Source: Octadecabacter arcticus 238
GTDB lineage: Bacteria > Pseudomonadota > Alphaproteobacteria > Rhodobacterales > Rhodobacteraceae
Direction: 5' to 3'
Length of the DNA stretch: 64,000 nucleotides
Assembly: GCF_000155735.2 (NCBI RefSeq)
Contig: NC_020908.1
Coordinates: forward strand, 3,539,001-3,603,000
The number at the start of each line of letters is the position of its first letter. The first letter of the stretch is position 1. The notes under the pieces were generated by a model. That model worked only from the letters and a program-made list of their open reading frames with translations. It searched no databases and was not told where the DNA came from. Shown one piece after another: positions 63,401 through 64,000 of this stretch. Both the position numbers and the translations under genes were made by a program.

Positions 63401-64000
63401 GCGTCAAACGTGGGCAGCCACCAGTTGTCGGCGTTGCCCAATTCATCGCGTAAGGGTGCGCCTTGGCATAGGGTGATCCGCGTCCAACGGTCCGATTTAG
63501 GGTCAAACTTGGCCGCTCCAAAGAACCCTAATTTGCAACGCAACATATCAATTGGCAAACACGCCCGCCCGATCAGATTGTCACGAATTTCCGCATAGGG
63601 CGCGCCGTCAAGCGACTGCACCCGTCGCACCGCCGCGCGGTGTTCAGGGTGGCGTGCCAACAGTTGCGCAACGCTGCCGCCATTCTGCAAATGCGGCACT
63701 AAACCTGCAACCTGACGGGCAATGTCGAGCGGGCTTTCCAATGCGGCACCGTCTTCCTTGTGGCGCAAACCAAGGCGTGGCTCGGCCTTTGCCTCGGATA
63801 CATACCAGAACTGGTGGCACGCCTCGGGTTGATCGTAATCACACATCGCCCAGGCCCAATCTCGGTCAATCAGGGCCTGTAAGTCTGCGCAGGTCATCGA
63901 CGGATCAAGCGTTGCGTGCTGTTCGGTCGCCATACTGGCGCATAAATCATCGACCAGATTCCCGAACGGTTCGATCAACAGCGCCGCGAGGCATTCTTGC
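63397..64000 (-). CDS. hypothetical protein, 5' part beyond window
   Basis: The frame is open to the right edge (QECLAALLIEPFGNLVDDLC...), so the true start is outside. The visible 200 residues include a Cys/Trp-rich patch (RDWAWAMCDYDQPEACHQFW YVSE) and end WTRITLCQGAPLRDELGNAD, then NWWLPTFDA. I do not recognise it. It overlaps the DUF3726-like gene by 4 bases and is probably its operon partner. Confidence 0.6.
   Translation of the reverse strand, partial: QECLAALLIEPFGNLVDDLCASMATEQHATLDPSMTCADLQALIDRDWAWAMCDYDQPEACHQFWYVSEAKAEPRLGLRHKEDGAALESPLDIARQVAGLVPHLQNGGSVAQLLARHPEHRAAVRRVQSLDGAPYAEIRDNLIGRACLPIDMLRCKLGFFGAAKFDPKSDRWTRITLCQGAPLRDELGNADNWWLPTFDA

Noticed and set aside
1..64000. tRNA, rRNA, prophage or gene transfer agent genes
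   Set aside because: No cloverleaf, rRNA stretch, capsid, tail or terminase-like protein was recognised; the only phage-like hint is the regulator-type N-terminus at 54246-54698.

Overview
The window reads as chromosome of an alphaproteobacterium of the Rhodobacterales, roseobacter side. This is inferred from gcrA, a MeaB/methylmalonyl-CoA epimerase pair with DUF1467, a DMSP-lyase-like gene, a roseobacter-type ArsH and the style of the housekeeping proteins. Seven insertion sequences of five families (IS630, ISAs1, IS30, IS110, IS200) and at least eight broken genes suggest an IS-rich, decaying genome such as those of cold-water roseobacters. No plasmid, phage, CRISPR, rRNA or tRNA signature was seen.

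Layout. 1-9.3 kb: rpmB, meaB, hrpB, gnd, an SGNH hydrolase with an IS630 in its upstream region, then argF preceded on its 3' side by a decayed second argF tail. 9.3-17.4 kb: argD, an ISAs1 element with a perfect 10-bp target duplication, a GFA-family protein, a DMT exporter, an ABC-2 permease, gcrA, a D-lyxose-isomerase-family gene facing a wrecked LacI-type regulator, and a second IS630 type that needs a -1 frameshift. 17.6-29.9 kb: pirin, two pentapeptide-repeat proteins, rimO, a SEFIR-domain protein (possible phage defence), dgkA, an IMPACT protein, a TPR protein, a TrhA/HlyIII protein, an M48 lipoprotein protease, a class II deacetylase and RidA. 29.9-39.5 kb: a DMSP-lyase-like pseudogene split by another ISAs1, nitroreductase, EI24 and endonuclease-like genes, mce, a response regulator, GNAT and a DUF1501/DUF1800 pair. 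39.6-45.3 kb: aspS, with an unusual in-frame 228-bp insertion, and carB.

45.3-53.5 kb is the accessory zone: an H-NS-like gene, a glycosyltransferase split by IS630 that is itself split by IS30, an IS110 element with a readable bridge RNA, a frameshifted BrnA antitoxin, and a FabH-like gene split by IS200. 53.5-64 kb returns to ordinary genes: arsH, tdk, a hydroxyacid dehydrogenase-csaA-proC operon, an M42 peptidase, a YcjF/YcjX pair, truA and a DUF3726 gene with a partial partner at the right edge.

The strongest observations are two. First, the IS110 non-coding left end contains four short guides that match, in the expected order and strand sense, both the interrupted palindromic target and the element's own ends around a CT core. 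Second, aspS carries a 76-codon AT-richer segment bounded by a 6-bp direct repeat whose removal would restore a normal-length enzyme.
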